Of a stretch of 64,000 nt of DNA, positions 35,295 to 44,080 are shown in pieces. Below the pieces are notes generated by a model that was not told the origin of the DNA, did no database searches, and saw only the letters and a list, made by a program, of their open reading frames with translations. Both the position numbers and the translations under genes were made by a program. This DNA comes from Roseobacter ponti. Its GTDB lineage: Bacteria > Pseudomonadota > Alphaproteobacteria > Rhodobacterales > Rhodobacteraceae. The DNA lies in assembly GCF_012932215.1 (NCBI RefSeq), contig NZ_CP048788.1, positions 1,798,001 to 1,862,000 of the forward strand, in the 5' to 3' direction. Numbering within the stretch: the first letter of the stretch is position 1; the number at the start of each line of letters is the position of its first letter.

Positions 35295-35550
35295 TGTTAA
35301 TCCTCACAATCAGGGCGGCCCGGCGTTTGTGCCGTTGCCAGCGGGGGCGTGTCCAATAACATTTCCGGGTTCTGTCAAGGAAACGTGAAAATGATGCAGT
35401 TACGCACCGGTTCCGTATAAAAAGCTCTGCCATCCCGCATTGGCGGTTTTTTGCCTAAAATTAAGCAGAATTAGGGCATTGCGTTTTCACGACTTGGTTA
35501 ACAATCGTCTCTATGACATACAACTGTTGCATCTGGGACAGAGATGACGA

Positions 35551-35570
35551 GCCCGTGTAACATCACGGGC
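35551..35570 (+). promoter_or_regulatory. stem-loop in the leader of the YcbK-like gene
   Basis: GCCCGTG (35551-35557) pairs perfectly with CACGGGC (35564-35570) around TAACAT. It ends about 12 nt before the GAGG ribosome site of the gene at 35597. It could affect translation or RNA stability. The rest of the 302-bp divergent spacer (35295-35596) is AT-richer and must hold both promoters, but I could not assign them securely. Confidence 0.5.
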
Positions 35571-35596
35571 CAGGCAGGAACGAGGCATTAATTGCT

Positions 35597-36166
35597 ATGA
35601 TGAAAGACAGCTCAGCGGGCCTTTCAAGGCGTGCGTTACTGAAAGCTTTTGCCGCGACAACAGTGGTCGCCGCACCAACCTACGCAAACGCAGCAGGTTT
35701 TCTCAGAGGATCAGGTGATATCAGGCGGATCCGCATGTATTCGGGTCGTACCGGTGAACGTATCGACATGATTTACTGGATTGAAGGCAAATACGTTGCC
35801 GAAGCGGTCAAAGAGGTGAATCATTTCATGCGGGACTGGCGCACCGATGGTGTCAAATCCATGGACCTGCGCACGATCGACATCATGTCGGCGGCGCATA
35901 ACATGATGGATGCCAATGAGCCCTACATGCTGCTTTCCGGGTATCGCAGTCCGCAGACCAACGCGATGCTGCGCGCACGCAGCCGTCGGGTGGCGAAAAA
36001 CTCGCTGCACATGCAGGGCCAGGCCGCTGATCTGCGGCTGTCGACCCGGTCTGTCAATCAGATGGCAAAAGCCGCGGCGGCCTGCCGTGGCGGTGGTGTC
36101 GGAAAATACTCCGGGTCCAATTTTGTGCATATGGACTGCGGCGTTGTCCGGACATGGGGCCGCTGA
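35597..36166 (+). CDS. YcbK/DUF882-family murein peptidase, Tat-exported
   Basis: The protein is 189 residues. A twin-arginine signal (SRRALLKAFAATTVVAAPTY) is followed by an M15-type fold with SGYRSPQTN (substrate-binding Arg), SLHMQGQAADLR (Zn ligands His and Asp) and FVHMDCG (third Zn ligand). E. coli MepK/YcbK cleaves 3-3 crosslinks, the kind made by the divergently transcribed L,D-transpeptidase. The pair is therefore a builder and a cutter of the same bond. Tandem ATGs at 35597 and 35600. Confidence 0.9.
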   Translation: MMKDSSAGLSRRALLKAFAATTVVAAPTYANAAGFLRGSGDIRRIRMYSGRTGERIDMIYWIEGKYVAEAVKEVNHFMRDWRTDGVKSMDLRTIDIMSAAHNMMDANEPYMLLSGYRSPQTNAMLRARSRRVAKNSLHMQGQAADLRLSTRSVNQMAKAAAACRGGGVGKYSGSNFVHMDCGVVRTWGR

Positions 36167-36742
36167 CACGGTCTGATATCTGATACGATAAAGGCGGCCT
36201 GCGGGCCACTTTTTCGGTTTGGGGAGGGGCATTGCGCATTCGCTGCAGGGCGAATGGTGTAGCATCGACAAAACCGCCGGAATCTCTTGCTGACACTGTA
36301 ATCCGGAATCCGGGGTTTTTTGTGACCGGATGATCTCGCGCAAATTCTCTGTTCTGCCCGATCGGGGCACCCCTGGAAAGGTTCACGACCTGAAGAACCG
36401 GCAGTTACCGGCTCCCCGTTGGGAAAGAGGTGCAGATCTCTGAGTTTTGCTGAGAACGGGGCAGCGTCGACGGCGTACCTTCAGATGCACGAACTGAGAT
36501 TTTTCGATAGTGTTCAGGCTGGCCGGACCAGCGGGGCGCAATCCTTATCATCGCGCAGGATTAACAGCCCAAGGTTCGGGTGCGCTGGCCTCACCGGCAA
36601 TTCCGAGGCAAAGGTCCGGAACTCTCAGGTCGTCAAACCAACCCTTTCGCCAGCGCAGGTCGGAACCATTGCAAAAATTTGCCGCTTCCCGCTGACGTCG
36701 TGGCATGCGGCACCGGGGATACCGGTACCGCATGCAGATGCC
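36167..36742. other. 576-bp gap without a convincing gene
   Basis: Both strands were read. Open frames here are short or run into the antisense of the molybdenum enzyme gene. A weak hairpin (GCGGCC/GGCCAC then TTTTTC, about 36194-36215) may terminate the YcbK-like gene. A 7-bp repeat CATTCGC/GCGAATG lies at 36237-36256. The sequence otherwise shows no recognised RNA or protein and may be decayed coding DNA. Confidence 0.5.
36703..36735. repeat. long hairpin after the molybdenum enzyme operon
   Basis: GCATGCGG-c-ACCGG (36703-36716) faces CCGGT-a-CCGCATGC (36722-36735) around a 5-nt loop, giving 13 pairs and one mismatch. It lies 7 bp beyond the stop at 36743. There is no T-run, so it may protect the 3' end or act with Rho. 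Confidence 0.65.
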
Positions 36743-38923
36743 TCAGGCGAAAGACACCCCGTTCTCGTTCATCGGCAGGCGGCTGATACGCAGATCGCCT
36801 GCGGCCGCGATGGCATTGGCCAGGGCCGGTGCCGCAGGTGGTGTTCCAGGCTCACCGACGCCTGTCGGCGGCTGGTCTGACACCACAATGTGGGTTTCAA
36901 TGGCCGCAATATCACCGATGCGCAGCGGTTCGTAATCGGGGAAGTTATACTGATCGACCGCGCCGTCAGTCAGCGTGATCCTGTCGCGCATCACGTGCCC
37001 GATCCCGTAACCGATCGCGCCTTCCATCTGTGCGCGGATCACATCCGGGTTTACCGCGATACCGCAATCAACCGCGCAGGTCATCTTTTCGATGCGCACG
37101 CCGTTTTCCGGATCGCCGGAGATTTCGGCGACCTCTGCCACGAAAGTCCCGAAGGATTTGTGCACTGCAATGCCCTGGCTGCGCCCTTCAGGTGTCTGGC
37201 CCCATCCGGCTTTCTCTGCGGCGAGGGTCAGAACCCCGGCCATGCGCGCCTGATCCGGCGTGTCACCGGGCAGATGTTTCAGACGGAAGGCGACCGGATC
37301 CTGACCTGCGGCCTTCGCCGCCATATCCATCATCACCTCCATCGCATAGGCGGTGTGGGTGTGTCCCACCGCGCGCCACCAAAGGGTGCTGGTGGCTTTT
37401 TCAGTATCGGTCAGTCCGAAATGCGCTCCGGGGATGCTGTATGGCGTATCAGCGGCCCCCTCGACAGAAGAATGGTCCACACCGTTCTGCACGACGATCT
37501 GCTCAAAGGCGGTGCCCTTCATAATCGACTGACCGGCGATCCGGTGTTCCCAGCCGGTGATGTCACCCCCGGCACTCAGGCCCACGCGGACCCGGTGCCC
37601 GAAGGCGGGACGGTAATAGCCACTGCGGATGTCGTCTTCGCGCGACCAGACCAGTTTCACCGGGCGGGACCGGTCTGTCATGACAAACGCAAGAGCCGCC
37701 TCAACCTGATAGTCTGCAGTGGGCGTTGCCCGCCGCCCGAAAGACCCACCGGCGAGCATGGTGTTGATTTTGATCTTTTCCATCGGCAGTTCAAAAATCT
37801 GCGCGAGTGCCATATGCGGGCCGGTCGGAAACTGACAGCCGTCGTGCAGCAGAATGCCTCCGTCCGCCGTGGCCTCTATCGTGCAGTTCAGCGGCTCCAT
37901 CGGCGCGTGAGCCAGCAGCGGAAAGAAAAACGTCTCCTCGACCACAACCGGCGCCGCGTCAATTGCCGCCCGTGTGGCCGCCGCATCAGTTCCGTTGACG
38001 TTATACGCGGGCTCCGCATCCAGAGCGGCCATAATTTCCGCTTCAATCTGATCTGAACTGCGTGTCTCGGCTGCACTTCTGTCCCATGTCACCTCAAGCG
38101 CGTCGCGCGCCTGCATCGCGGCCCAGGTGTTCTCTGCATAGACCACGACACCGGCACCCTCAGGCAGCACAGCGGCGCTGATGTAGCCTTTGACCTCGCG
38201 TGCCGCACTGTCGTCATACGCGGTTGCTCTGGCGCCGCGCTGTTCGGGTCGTGCGATCATCGCGATCATCTGGCCGGGCAGATGCAGATCCATCGCAAAG
38301 AGCGCGCTGCCATCTCCTTTGGCTTTACTGTCGAGGCGTCGGACCTCCGGGTTGCCGATCAGACGAAACTCCGAAGGGTCTTTCAGACGTGGTTCCGCCG
38401 GGGCTTCCAGTGTCGCTGCAGCAGCGACGAAGTCACCCAGTGGTGCCGCGTTTCCTGCGCCCCGGACCATTCCTTCTTCAAGTGAAAGATCTGCAGGCGC
38501 CACACCCCATTCCTGTGCTGCCGCCGTGAGGATCAGTTCGCGCGCCGCCGCTCCGGCCTGCCGGTACTGCAGAAACGAATTGGCCATCGCCGTAGATCCA
38601 CCGGTGCCCTGGAAGGAGCCGAAGAGAAAGTTTTTATAGACCTGTGCGTCCGAGGGGGCGAAATCAAAACCGATCTGGTCCATGCGGAGCCCGATTTCCT
38701 CTGCGATCAGCGTCGACAGACCGGTGGCTGTCCCCTGCCCCATCTCAAAATGCTTCACAATGGCAGTAACAGTTCCGTCCGCACCGATGTGCACAAAGGG
38801 ATTCAGCTGTGTGGCGTCGGCCGCCGCTGCCAGCGCGCCGTCGGGGCGTATACCGATCAGGAGCGCTGCACCGGTGGCGCCGGCAGCTTTAAGAAATCCG
38901 CGGCGGGTTGTTGCATGTGTCAT
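36743..38923 (-). CDS. molybdenum hydroxylase large subunit (IorB-like, xanthine dehydrogenase family)
   Basis: The protein is 726 residues. A Tat signal (TTRRGFLKAAGATGAALLIG) indicates export of the folded complex. Molybdopterin-family motifs include HFEMGQGTATGLS, GGSFGRRA, LLAHAPMEPLNCT, WWRAVGHTHTAY and GVGEPGTPP with the catalytic Glu. With the 2Fe-2S subunit next door it should hydroxylate an aldehyde or N-heterocycle with water as oxygen source. The specific substrate is unknown (isoquinoline oxidoreductase and aldehyde dehydrogenase are family members). No cytochrome subunit is adjacent. ATG 38923 has GGAGG upstream and follows the small subunit by 2 bp. Confidence 0.9.
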   Translation of the reverse strand: MTHATTRRGFLKAAGATGAALLIGIRPDGALAAAADATQLNPFVHIGADGTVTAIVKHFEMGQGTATGLSTLIAEEIGLRMDQIGFDFAPSDAQVYKNFLFGSFQGTGGSTAMANSFLQYRQAGAAARELILTAAAQEWGVAPADLSLEEGMVRGAGNAAPLGDFVAAAATLEAPAEPRLKDPSEFRLIGNPEVRRLDSKAKGDGSALFAMDLHLPGQMIAMIARPEQRGARATAYDDSAAREVKGYISAAVLPEGAGVVVYAENTWAAMQARDALEVTWDRSAAETRSSDQIEAEIMAALDAEPAYNVNGTDAAATRAAIDAAPVVVEETFFFPLLAHAPMEPLNCTIEATADGGILLHDGCQFPTGPHMALAQIFELPMEKIKINTMLAGGSFGRRATPTADYQVEAALAFVMTDRSRPVKLVWSREDDIRSGYYRPAFGHRVRVGLSAGGDITGWEHRIAGQSIMKGTAFEQIVVQNGVDHSSVEGAADTPYSIPGAHFGLTDTEKATSTLWWRAVGHTHTAYAMEVMMDMAAKAAGQDPVAFRLKHLPGDTPDQARMAGVLTLAAEKAGWGQTPEGRSQGIAVHKSFGTFVAEVAEISGDPENGVRIEKMTCAVDCGIAVNPDVIRAQMEGAIGYGIGHVMRDRITLTDGAVDQYNFPDYEPLRIGDIAAIETHIVVSDQPPTGVGEPGTPPAAPALANAIAAAGDLRISRLPMNENGVSFA

Positions 38924-38925
38924 AA

Positions 38926-39390
38926 TCAGGCCTCCAGGATTTCTGCGGCGCGCTGAATGCCGGCGCGGATCCGCTGGTATGTCGCGCAGCGGCAGGCGTT
39001 GCCGTACATATAACTGTCGATGTCTTCGGCTGTGGGCGAAGGGTTGCTGCTGAGCAGTCCGACTGCGGACATGATCTGTCCGGACTGGCAGTAACCGCAC
39101 TGTACGACGTCCAGTTCGACCCAGGCCTGCTGGACGGCGGCGCCGATTCTGTTTTCAGACATTGCTTCGATCGTAGTGACCTCAGCATCCTCCAGATCGC
39201 CGATGTAGGTCTGACAGGAGCGCACAGGTTCGCCGTCGACGTGCACAGTGCAGGCCCCGCAGGATGCCACACCACAGCCGAACTTGGTCCCGGTCATTTT
39301 CAGCTCATCGCGGATCACCCAGAGCAGCGGGGTTCCTGGATCTGCATCCACCTGATGCGTTTTTCCGTTCAGTCTGAGATTGATCGCCAT
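38926..39390 (-). CDS. molybdenum hydroxylase 2Fe-2S subunit (IorA-like)
   Basis: This 154-residue protein carries two [2Fe-2S] clusters: an N-terminal plant-ferredoxin type (CGVASCGAC then a Cys in RSCQTY) and a C-terminal helical type (CGYCQSG and CRC). It passes electrons from the Mo site. With no signal of its own, it would be carried out with the Tat-tagged large subunit. ATG 39390 (MAINLRLNG) was chosen over a 10-residue extension. The 298-bp spacer beyond (39391-39688) shows no recognised feature. Confidence 0.93.
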   Translation of the reverse strand: MAINLRLNGKTHQVDADPGTPLLWVIRDELKMTGTKFGCGVASCGACTVHVDGEPVRSCQTYIGDLEDAEVTTIEAMSENRIGAAVQQAWVELDVVQCGYCQSGQIMSAVGLLSSNPSPTAEDIDSYMYGNACRCATYQRIRAGIQRAAEILEA

Positions 39391-39688
39391 TTTCGGGGTC
39401 CTTCCTCGGGGGTCATGCAATACCTGTCGCAGGGCTTACGCCCACACCGTTTAACATGAGCGTCACCCGGCCCGTTGAAAGGGCAAAGCGCAAAGTTTTT
39501 CGCAACCGGCGGTTCTTTGCCATGTGCAGACAGGCGGCGTCTTCTGAAGCCGGAAAGGTGTCGGCTGAAGAAAAACGATCCTGCCGCGTGGATCAGACCG
39601 GTGATGCACCCCGTGCGCGGCACCGGATTTTCAGTTCGTCAGGGCGCAGAGCAGATAGTATCGCCGGCCGGACCGCAGGCGACCTGCA

Positions 39689-40711
39689 TCACGGCGCGCG
39701 GTCAAAGAGCCTCTGCGCCAGCGGCGCGCCGAGGATCACAACGAAAATCCGCAGCACATGATGGGCCACTACAAAAGTGACGTCAGCGCCGACAACAAGG
39801 GCCAGCACTGTAAGTTCCGCCTGTCCGCCCGGGGCAAATGCCAGCAGCGCATCCATGCCCGGCGCCAGACCAGTGCCGTAGATCGCTTCGACAAAGATCA
39901 CGGTCAGAATCATCAGCAACACACAGAACCCCAGACCTGCGGCAAGGTCGCGGCGGATTTCCTGCATCGTGATGCCCGCGTATTTGCACCCGATGCTCAT
40001 GCCGATAAAGAACTGAGCTGCCTGAATGGCCTCAGCCGGCGGGCGGTAGTGCAATCCGTCGCCGAGGGTGACAGCTGCGGTCAGAATAAGCGGTCCGAGG
40101 ATCGAAGCGCCGAATAACCCGATGCGTCTGGCGCCCTGCCAGCCAGCAATGGCACAGAATACCATGATCGTAAGCTCACTCATCGGCACATCTGCAGCCG
40201 GCAGGCCCGGCGGGCTGGAAAGATCCGCGTTCCAGATGCCCCTGAGCAGAAACGGCAGGGCCACGACAATCACCAGCACCCGTGTGGCATGTATCAGACT
40301 GAGCGCGCGCACACTGGCGCCGGCTTCCTCGCCAAAGACGATCATATCCTGGAGCCCGCCCGGCATGGTCGCGTACCATGCCGTTGGAAAATCATAGCCA
40401 CAGATCCTGCGGAAATAGGGAACACCGGTCACACCGATAACCCCGACCATCAGGGGCACCATCAGCAGGGTGGGCCACATCGCAGGAAAGAGTGCGAGTG
40501 CTTCGGGCGTCATCGTGGCGCCGACGGCCACGCCGAGGATCGTGCGCATGCCGTCATTGAGCCATTTGATGCCGGCCATCGGCAGCCCCGCCAGAGCAGC
40601 AAAGAGACAGGCAAATATCGGCCCCAGCAGCCAGGGCAGCGGGATCGACAGAAACTGAAACACCGCCACACCGAGGGCTGCTGTCGCAAAGGCGGACGCA
40701 ATTCTGATCAC
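39689..40711 (-). CDS. AbrB-family (AmoA-like) integral membrane protein
   Basis: The protein is 340 residues with about ten hydrophobic segments in two similar halves: LLGPIFACLFAALAG / GVAVGATMTPEAL early and LGPLILTAAVTLGDG / GMSIGCKYAG later, as expected for the duplicated AbrB membrane domain. The family is often mislabelled ammonia monooxygenase. It resembles transporters, but no substrate is established. Its start overlaps the GntR regulator's stop by 4 bp (ATGA), so the regulator probably controls it. Confidence 0.85.
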   Translation of the reverse strand: MIRIASAFATAALGVAVFQFLSIPLPWLLGPIFACLFAALAGLPMAGIKWLNDGMRTILGVAVGATMTPEALALFPAMWPTLLMVPLMVGVIGVTGVPYFRRICGYDFPTAWYATMPGGLQDMIVFGEEAGASVRALSLIHATRVLVIVVALPFLLRGIWNADLSSPPGLPAADVPMSELTIMVFCAIAGWQGARRIGLFGASILGPLILTAAVTLGDGLHYRPPAEAIQAAQFFIGMSIGCKYAGITMQEIRRDLAAGLGFCVLLMILTVIFVEAIYGTGLAPGMDALLAFAPGGQAELTVLALVVGADVTFVVAHHVLRIFVVILGAPLAQRLFDRAP

Positions 40712-41349
40712 GCAGAGACACTCCCCAGCCTGTGCCGCAACGAGGTTTCGAGGTGCGCCCGCGCGGCCGCTGCCGCAGCCGCGCCGTCCCGGGCATGCAG
40801 TGCCGTGATGATGTCCCGGTGCTGGCGTACGACCACGTCAATGCGCGCGGGATCGGTATAGGTCGTAGGGCCGAGCAGCAGCAGTGCATTGTTAAGCGCG
40901 CGGGCGGATTCCAGCAGGAACCGGTTCCGCCCCGCCAGATAGAGACCGCGGTGAAAATCCTGATTGATCGCAGCCCCTGTTGCCGGATCCTCACGGGAAG
41001 CCTCGATGCGGTCATTCATCGTCTCCAGCGCATCGAATTCCGCCGCCGAACCATGCCGTGCAGCCATCTCTGCGGCGGTGGCTTCGAGAACCGCGCGCAT
41101 TTCGTAAAGCTCGACCAGTTCGGTATGGGCCAGCACCCGGATCACAGCACCGATCCGCGGCCGGTGCTCGACAATTCCGTCACTTTCCAGACGGCGCAGC
41201 GCCTCGCGGACGGGCGTGCGCGACAGACTAAGACGCGCGGCGACTTCTTCTTCGCGCAGGCGGTCACCAGGCACAAAAGCACCGTTTCTGAGTGCCATGA
41301 TGAGCGCGTCATATGCGGCTTCGCCGCTTGATCTGGAAAATTCCGGCAT
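40708..41349 (-). CDS. GntR-family regulator with FCD domain
   Basis: The protein is 213 residues. The N-terminal winged helix (about 5-70) has the GntR signature GDRLREEEVAARLSLSRTPVREALRRLESDGIV. The C-terminal FCD domain (about 80-205) binds a small acid, often with a metal: EMRAVLE, DFHRGLYLAGRN and RQHRDIITAL hold the Asp/His residues. It forms an operon with the AbrB-like protein. A perfect palindrome sits 16-31 bp upstream of its start and suggests autoregulation. Confidence 0.92.
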   Translation of the reverse strand: MPEFSRSSGEAAYDALIMALRNGAFVPGDRLREEEVAARLSLSRTPVREALRRLESDGIVEHRPRIGAVIRVLAHTELVELYEMRAVLEATAAEMAARHGSAAEFDALETMNDRIEASREDPATGAAINQDFHRGLYLAGRNRFLLESARALNNALLLLGPTTYTDPARIDVVVRQHRDIITALHARDGAAAAAAARAHLETSLRHRLGSVSA

Positions 41350-41364
41350 CGGGCATACCCCATT

Positions 41365-41380
41365 GTATCCCCTTGGATAC
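41365..41380. promoter_or_regulatory. GntR operator palindrome
   Basis: GTATCC (41365-41370) - CCTT - GGATAC (41375-41380) is a perfect 6-bp inverted repeat within TTGTATCC...GGATACGAA. Its size and position fit the operator of the adjacent FCD-type GntR regulator. Confidence 0.7.
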
Positions 41381-41647
41381 GAAAACGTAGTTACGTTGTC
41401 CAGCCATCAGCGGCGGGCTCGGATTATGACCGGTGGTCCGGCGCTGACTGATGGAATGGCGCGGATGCGGAATGCCTCAGGCGCTTTCATGCTCACTGCT
41501 CAGCAGGTCAGCGGAACGTGCCCGAAACCGGACGTGAAAAAGACTTTCAGCCTTACATTGCAAGGCTTTTGCGCAAACCGCACCCTGCCGGAACCCACTT
41601 TTGAATCATGATATTCTGGCGCGTTGTCAGGGGGTTATCATTGCGAT

Positions 41648-41679
41648 ATGCAAAAAAATGCACATTTTTTATGCAAAAA
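41648..41679. promoter_or_regulatory. AT-rich palindrome framed by direct repeats, upstream of the stress protein/symporter operon
   Basis: AAAAAATG-CA-CATTTTTT (41653-41670) is a perfect 8-bp inverted repeat. ATGCAAAAA occurs at 41648-41656 and again at 41671-41679, 23 bp apart. It lies about 110 bp before the universal stress gene. The rest of 41381-41789 holds no convincing gene. Confidence 0.55.
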
Positions 41680-41789
41680 GGCGTACTCCTGAAGTGTGAC
41701 GGTGAGTCGGGCAAAACACCCGGCATGCGGTCATCCGGGGATTATGGTGCCCCGGCATTTCGAAACCGGACGACAACACGGGGGACAAC

Positions 41790-42227
41790 ATGACAGAAAA
41801 AATTGTCATCGGACTTGATGGGACAGACACCGGGGAACGGGCGCTGGCTTTTGCGAAAAACCTGGCATCGCGTCTGGATGCCTGCGAACTTCTGGTCGTT
41901 TATGTGATCGAATGGTCGCCGTTTACCTTCCAGACCGCCGAAGAAAATGAACAGCGCCACAAAAGACGTGAGCAGGAAATCGAACTGGCCACCACGCGGA
42001 TCATTGAGCCGGCGGTGTCCGGCCTGAAGGCTGCCGGCTTTAAGGTCAGCGGATTCGTGCGGCACGGTGACGTTGCCGAGACGCTGAACCGGCTGACCGT
42101 CGAGAACGGCGGCTCTCAGATCATTGTCGGGCGGTCATCCGCAGACGGGTTCACCAAGCGGATATTCGGAAGCTCGACGCAGAACCTTGTGATGCACGCT
42201 GACGTGCCCGTCACGGTCGTCGGATAG
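41790..42227 (+). CDS. universal stress protein (UspA family)
   Basis: This 145-residue single Usp domain begins KIVIGLDGTDTGERALAFA. The ATP-binding signature GRSSADGFTKRIFGSSTQNLV (the G-x2-G-x9-G-S/T type) and the final ADVPVTVVG are present, so it is of the nucleotide-binding kind. It precedes the alanine/glycine symporter by 9 bp, and the two are surely cotranscribed. Membrane transporters paired with a Usp are often regulated by it (inference). Confidence 0.9.
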   Translation: MTEKIVIGLDGTDTGERALAFAKNLASRLDACELLVVYVIEWSPFTFQTAEENEQRHKRREQEIELATTRIIEPAVSGLKAAGFKVSGFVRHGDVAETLNRLTVENGGSQIIVGRSSADGFTKRIFGSSTQNLVMHADVPVTVVG

Positions 42228-42236
42228 GAGGTGATT

Positions 42237-43790
42237 ATGAAACATATATCCAAATTCTGGCTGGGTGCAGCAGCACTCGGCATTTTCTCAACACCTCTTG
42301 CAGCTCAGGAAGCGATGAGTGTCGACCAGAAGGTAAACGAGGTTTTCGCGAATTTTACCGGCCCTTTCGTGAGCCTGATATTTGCGCCTTTTCCGGGCAC
42401 ATCCTTTCCGTGGATTGTGATGTGGCTGGTGATTGCCGCCTCGATTTTCACGATTTACTTCGGCTTTGTTCAGTTCCGTTACTTCAAACACTCGATTCAG
42501 CTCGTCAAAGGAGACTATTCCGATCCGGATGACGCAGGCGAGGTCAGCCACTTTCAGGCACTTGCGACCGCATTGTCGGGCACTGTGGGTCTGGGTAACA
42601 TCGCAGGTGTGGCCGTTGCCGTGGGTATCGGTGGTCCGGGGGCGACCTTCTGGATGATCCTCGCAGGGCTTCTGGGTATGGCATCAAAGTTCACCGAATG
42701 TACCCTGGGCGTCAAATACCGCAATGAATACGAGGACGGTACCGTCTCGGGTGGTCCGATGTATTACATTTCCAAAGGCTTTAACGAGCTCGGCCTGCCG
42801 GGCGGTAAAATCCTCGCGGTGCTCTTTTCGGTGTTCTGTATCCTCGGCGCGCTCGGCGGCGGCAACATGTTCCAGGCCAATCAGGCCCATGCGCAGATCT
42901 CCGGCATTGTCGGCGATTACCCGGGCTGGATTACGGGGATTATCTTTGCGGCAGTTGTTTTTGCCGTGATTGTCGGCGGCATTAAATCCATCGCCAATGT
43001 CACTGAAAAGGTCGTGCCTTTCATGGGCATTCTCTATGTCGGGGCGGCGCTGGTCATTCTGCTGGTCAACTACGACATGATCGGCTGGGCCTTCGGTCAG
43101 ATCTTTGCCGGTGCCTTTACCGGTCTGGGTGTCGCGGGCGGCTTTGTGGGCGCTCTGATCCAGGGTTTCAAACGGGCGGCCTTTTCCAACGAGGCGGGCG
43201 TCGGGTCGGCTGCGATTGCGCATTCGGCGGTGAAAACCAAAGAGCCGATCACCGAGGGTTTCGTTTCGCTGCTTGAGCCGCTGATTGACACGGTGGTGAT
43301 CTGCACGATGACAGCACTTGTGATCATTATCTCGCAGCAGCTGATTGTTGATCCGGAGACGGGCAACTATCTGCTGAACGACGCGGGATCGGCGATTGCC
43401 ACGGTGGACGGCAATTCAGGCGTGGCGCTGACCTCTGCGGCCTTTGCCTCAGGCATCAGCTGGTTCCCTTACGTGCTGGCCATTGCGGTGGTGCTCTTTG
43501 CCTTCTCGACGATGATCTCATGGAGCTATTACGGGCTTAAGGCCTGGACCTATCTATTCGGCGAGGGCAAGGTTACGGAGCTCGTCTTCAAGGTGATCTT
43601 CTGCATCTTTATCGTGATCGGTGCGGCGGCGTCTCTGGGTCCGGTGATCGACTTTTCGGATGCTGCGATCTTTGCGATGGCGGTGGTCAACATCTTCTGC
43701 CTCTACTTCCTGATGAAAGTGGTGCGCAAGGAGCTTGCCTCTTACACGGCGCGTCTGAAGAGCGGTGAAATCCGCAAGTTCAGTCACTGA
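42237..43790 (+). CDS. alanine/glycine:cation symporter (AGCS family)
   Basis: The protein is 517 residues. It has an N-terminal cleavable signal-like segment (MKHISKFWLGAAALGIFSTP, ending LAAQ) and about 11 membrane helices. Family signatures are the long conserved region GTVGLGNIAGVAVAVGIGGPGATFWM, TECTLGVKYR, GGPMYYISKG and FSNEAGVGSAAIAHSA. It imports alanine or glycine with Na+. A near-perfect ribosome site AGGAGGTGATT directly precedes ATG 42237; GTG 42231 is excluded because it lies in that site. Confidence 0.95.
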   Translation: MKHISKFWLGAAALGIFSTPLAAQEAMSVDQKVNEVFANFTGPFVSLIFAPFPGTSFPWIVMWLVIAASIFTIYFGFVQFRYFKHSIQLVKGDYSDPDDAGEVSHFQALATALSGTVGLGNIAGVAVAVGIGGPGATFWMILAGLLGMASKFTECTLGVKYRNEYEDGTVSGGPMYYISKGFNELGLPGGKILAVLFSVFCILGALGGGNMFQANQAHAQISGIVGDYPGWITGIIFAAVVFAVIVGGIKSIANVTEKVVPFMGILYVGAALVILLVNYDMIGWAFGQIFAGAFTGLGVAGGFVGALIQGFKRAAFSNEAGVGSAAIAHSAVKTKEPITEGFVSLLEPLIDTVVICTMTALVIIISQQLIVDPETGNYLLNDAGSAIATVDGNSGVALTSAAFASGISWFPYVLAIAVVLFAFSTMISWSYYGLKAWTYLFGEGKVTELVFKVIFCIFIVIGAAASLGPVIDFSDAAIFAMAVVNIFCLYFLMKVVRKELASYTARLKSGEIRKFSH

Positions 43791-43798
43791 ATAATACG

Positions 43799-43829
43799 GA
43801 CCCCGGCGCGGATGAACTCTGCCGGGGTC
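43799..43829 (+). terminator. hairpin after the symporter gene
   Basis: GACCCCGGC (43799-43807) pairs perfectly with GCCGGGGTC (43821-43829). No long T-run follows, so termination may be partial or Rho-assisted. Confidence 0.6.
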
Positions 43830-43944
43830 TGCCTGTCCGACCTGCGGCCGATACGGGTGTCCGGCATCCGGACCGGTGTCATCGGGAACATCTGGAGGAA
43901 CCGGATTCCGCGGCCCGTAACTCATAGCGCTTTTTGGGAAAAAA

Positions 43945-44021
<77 letters not shown>

Positions 44022-44080
44022 TGCAGGTGGCACGTATAGCCCGCAGCCGTCAGGCCTGCAATTGTAAAATCAACCGCGTG

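Noticed and set aside
36419-36880. 153-codon plus-strand frame in the gap after the YcbK-like gene
   Set aside because: Its second half is antisense to the molybdenum enzyme's C-terminus, there is no ribosome site, and the residue composition is unlike the real proteins nearby.
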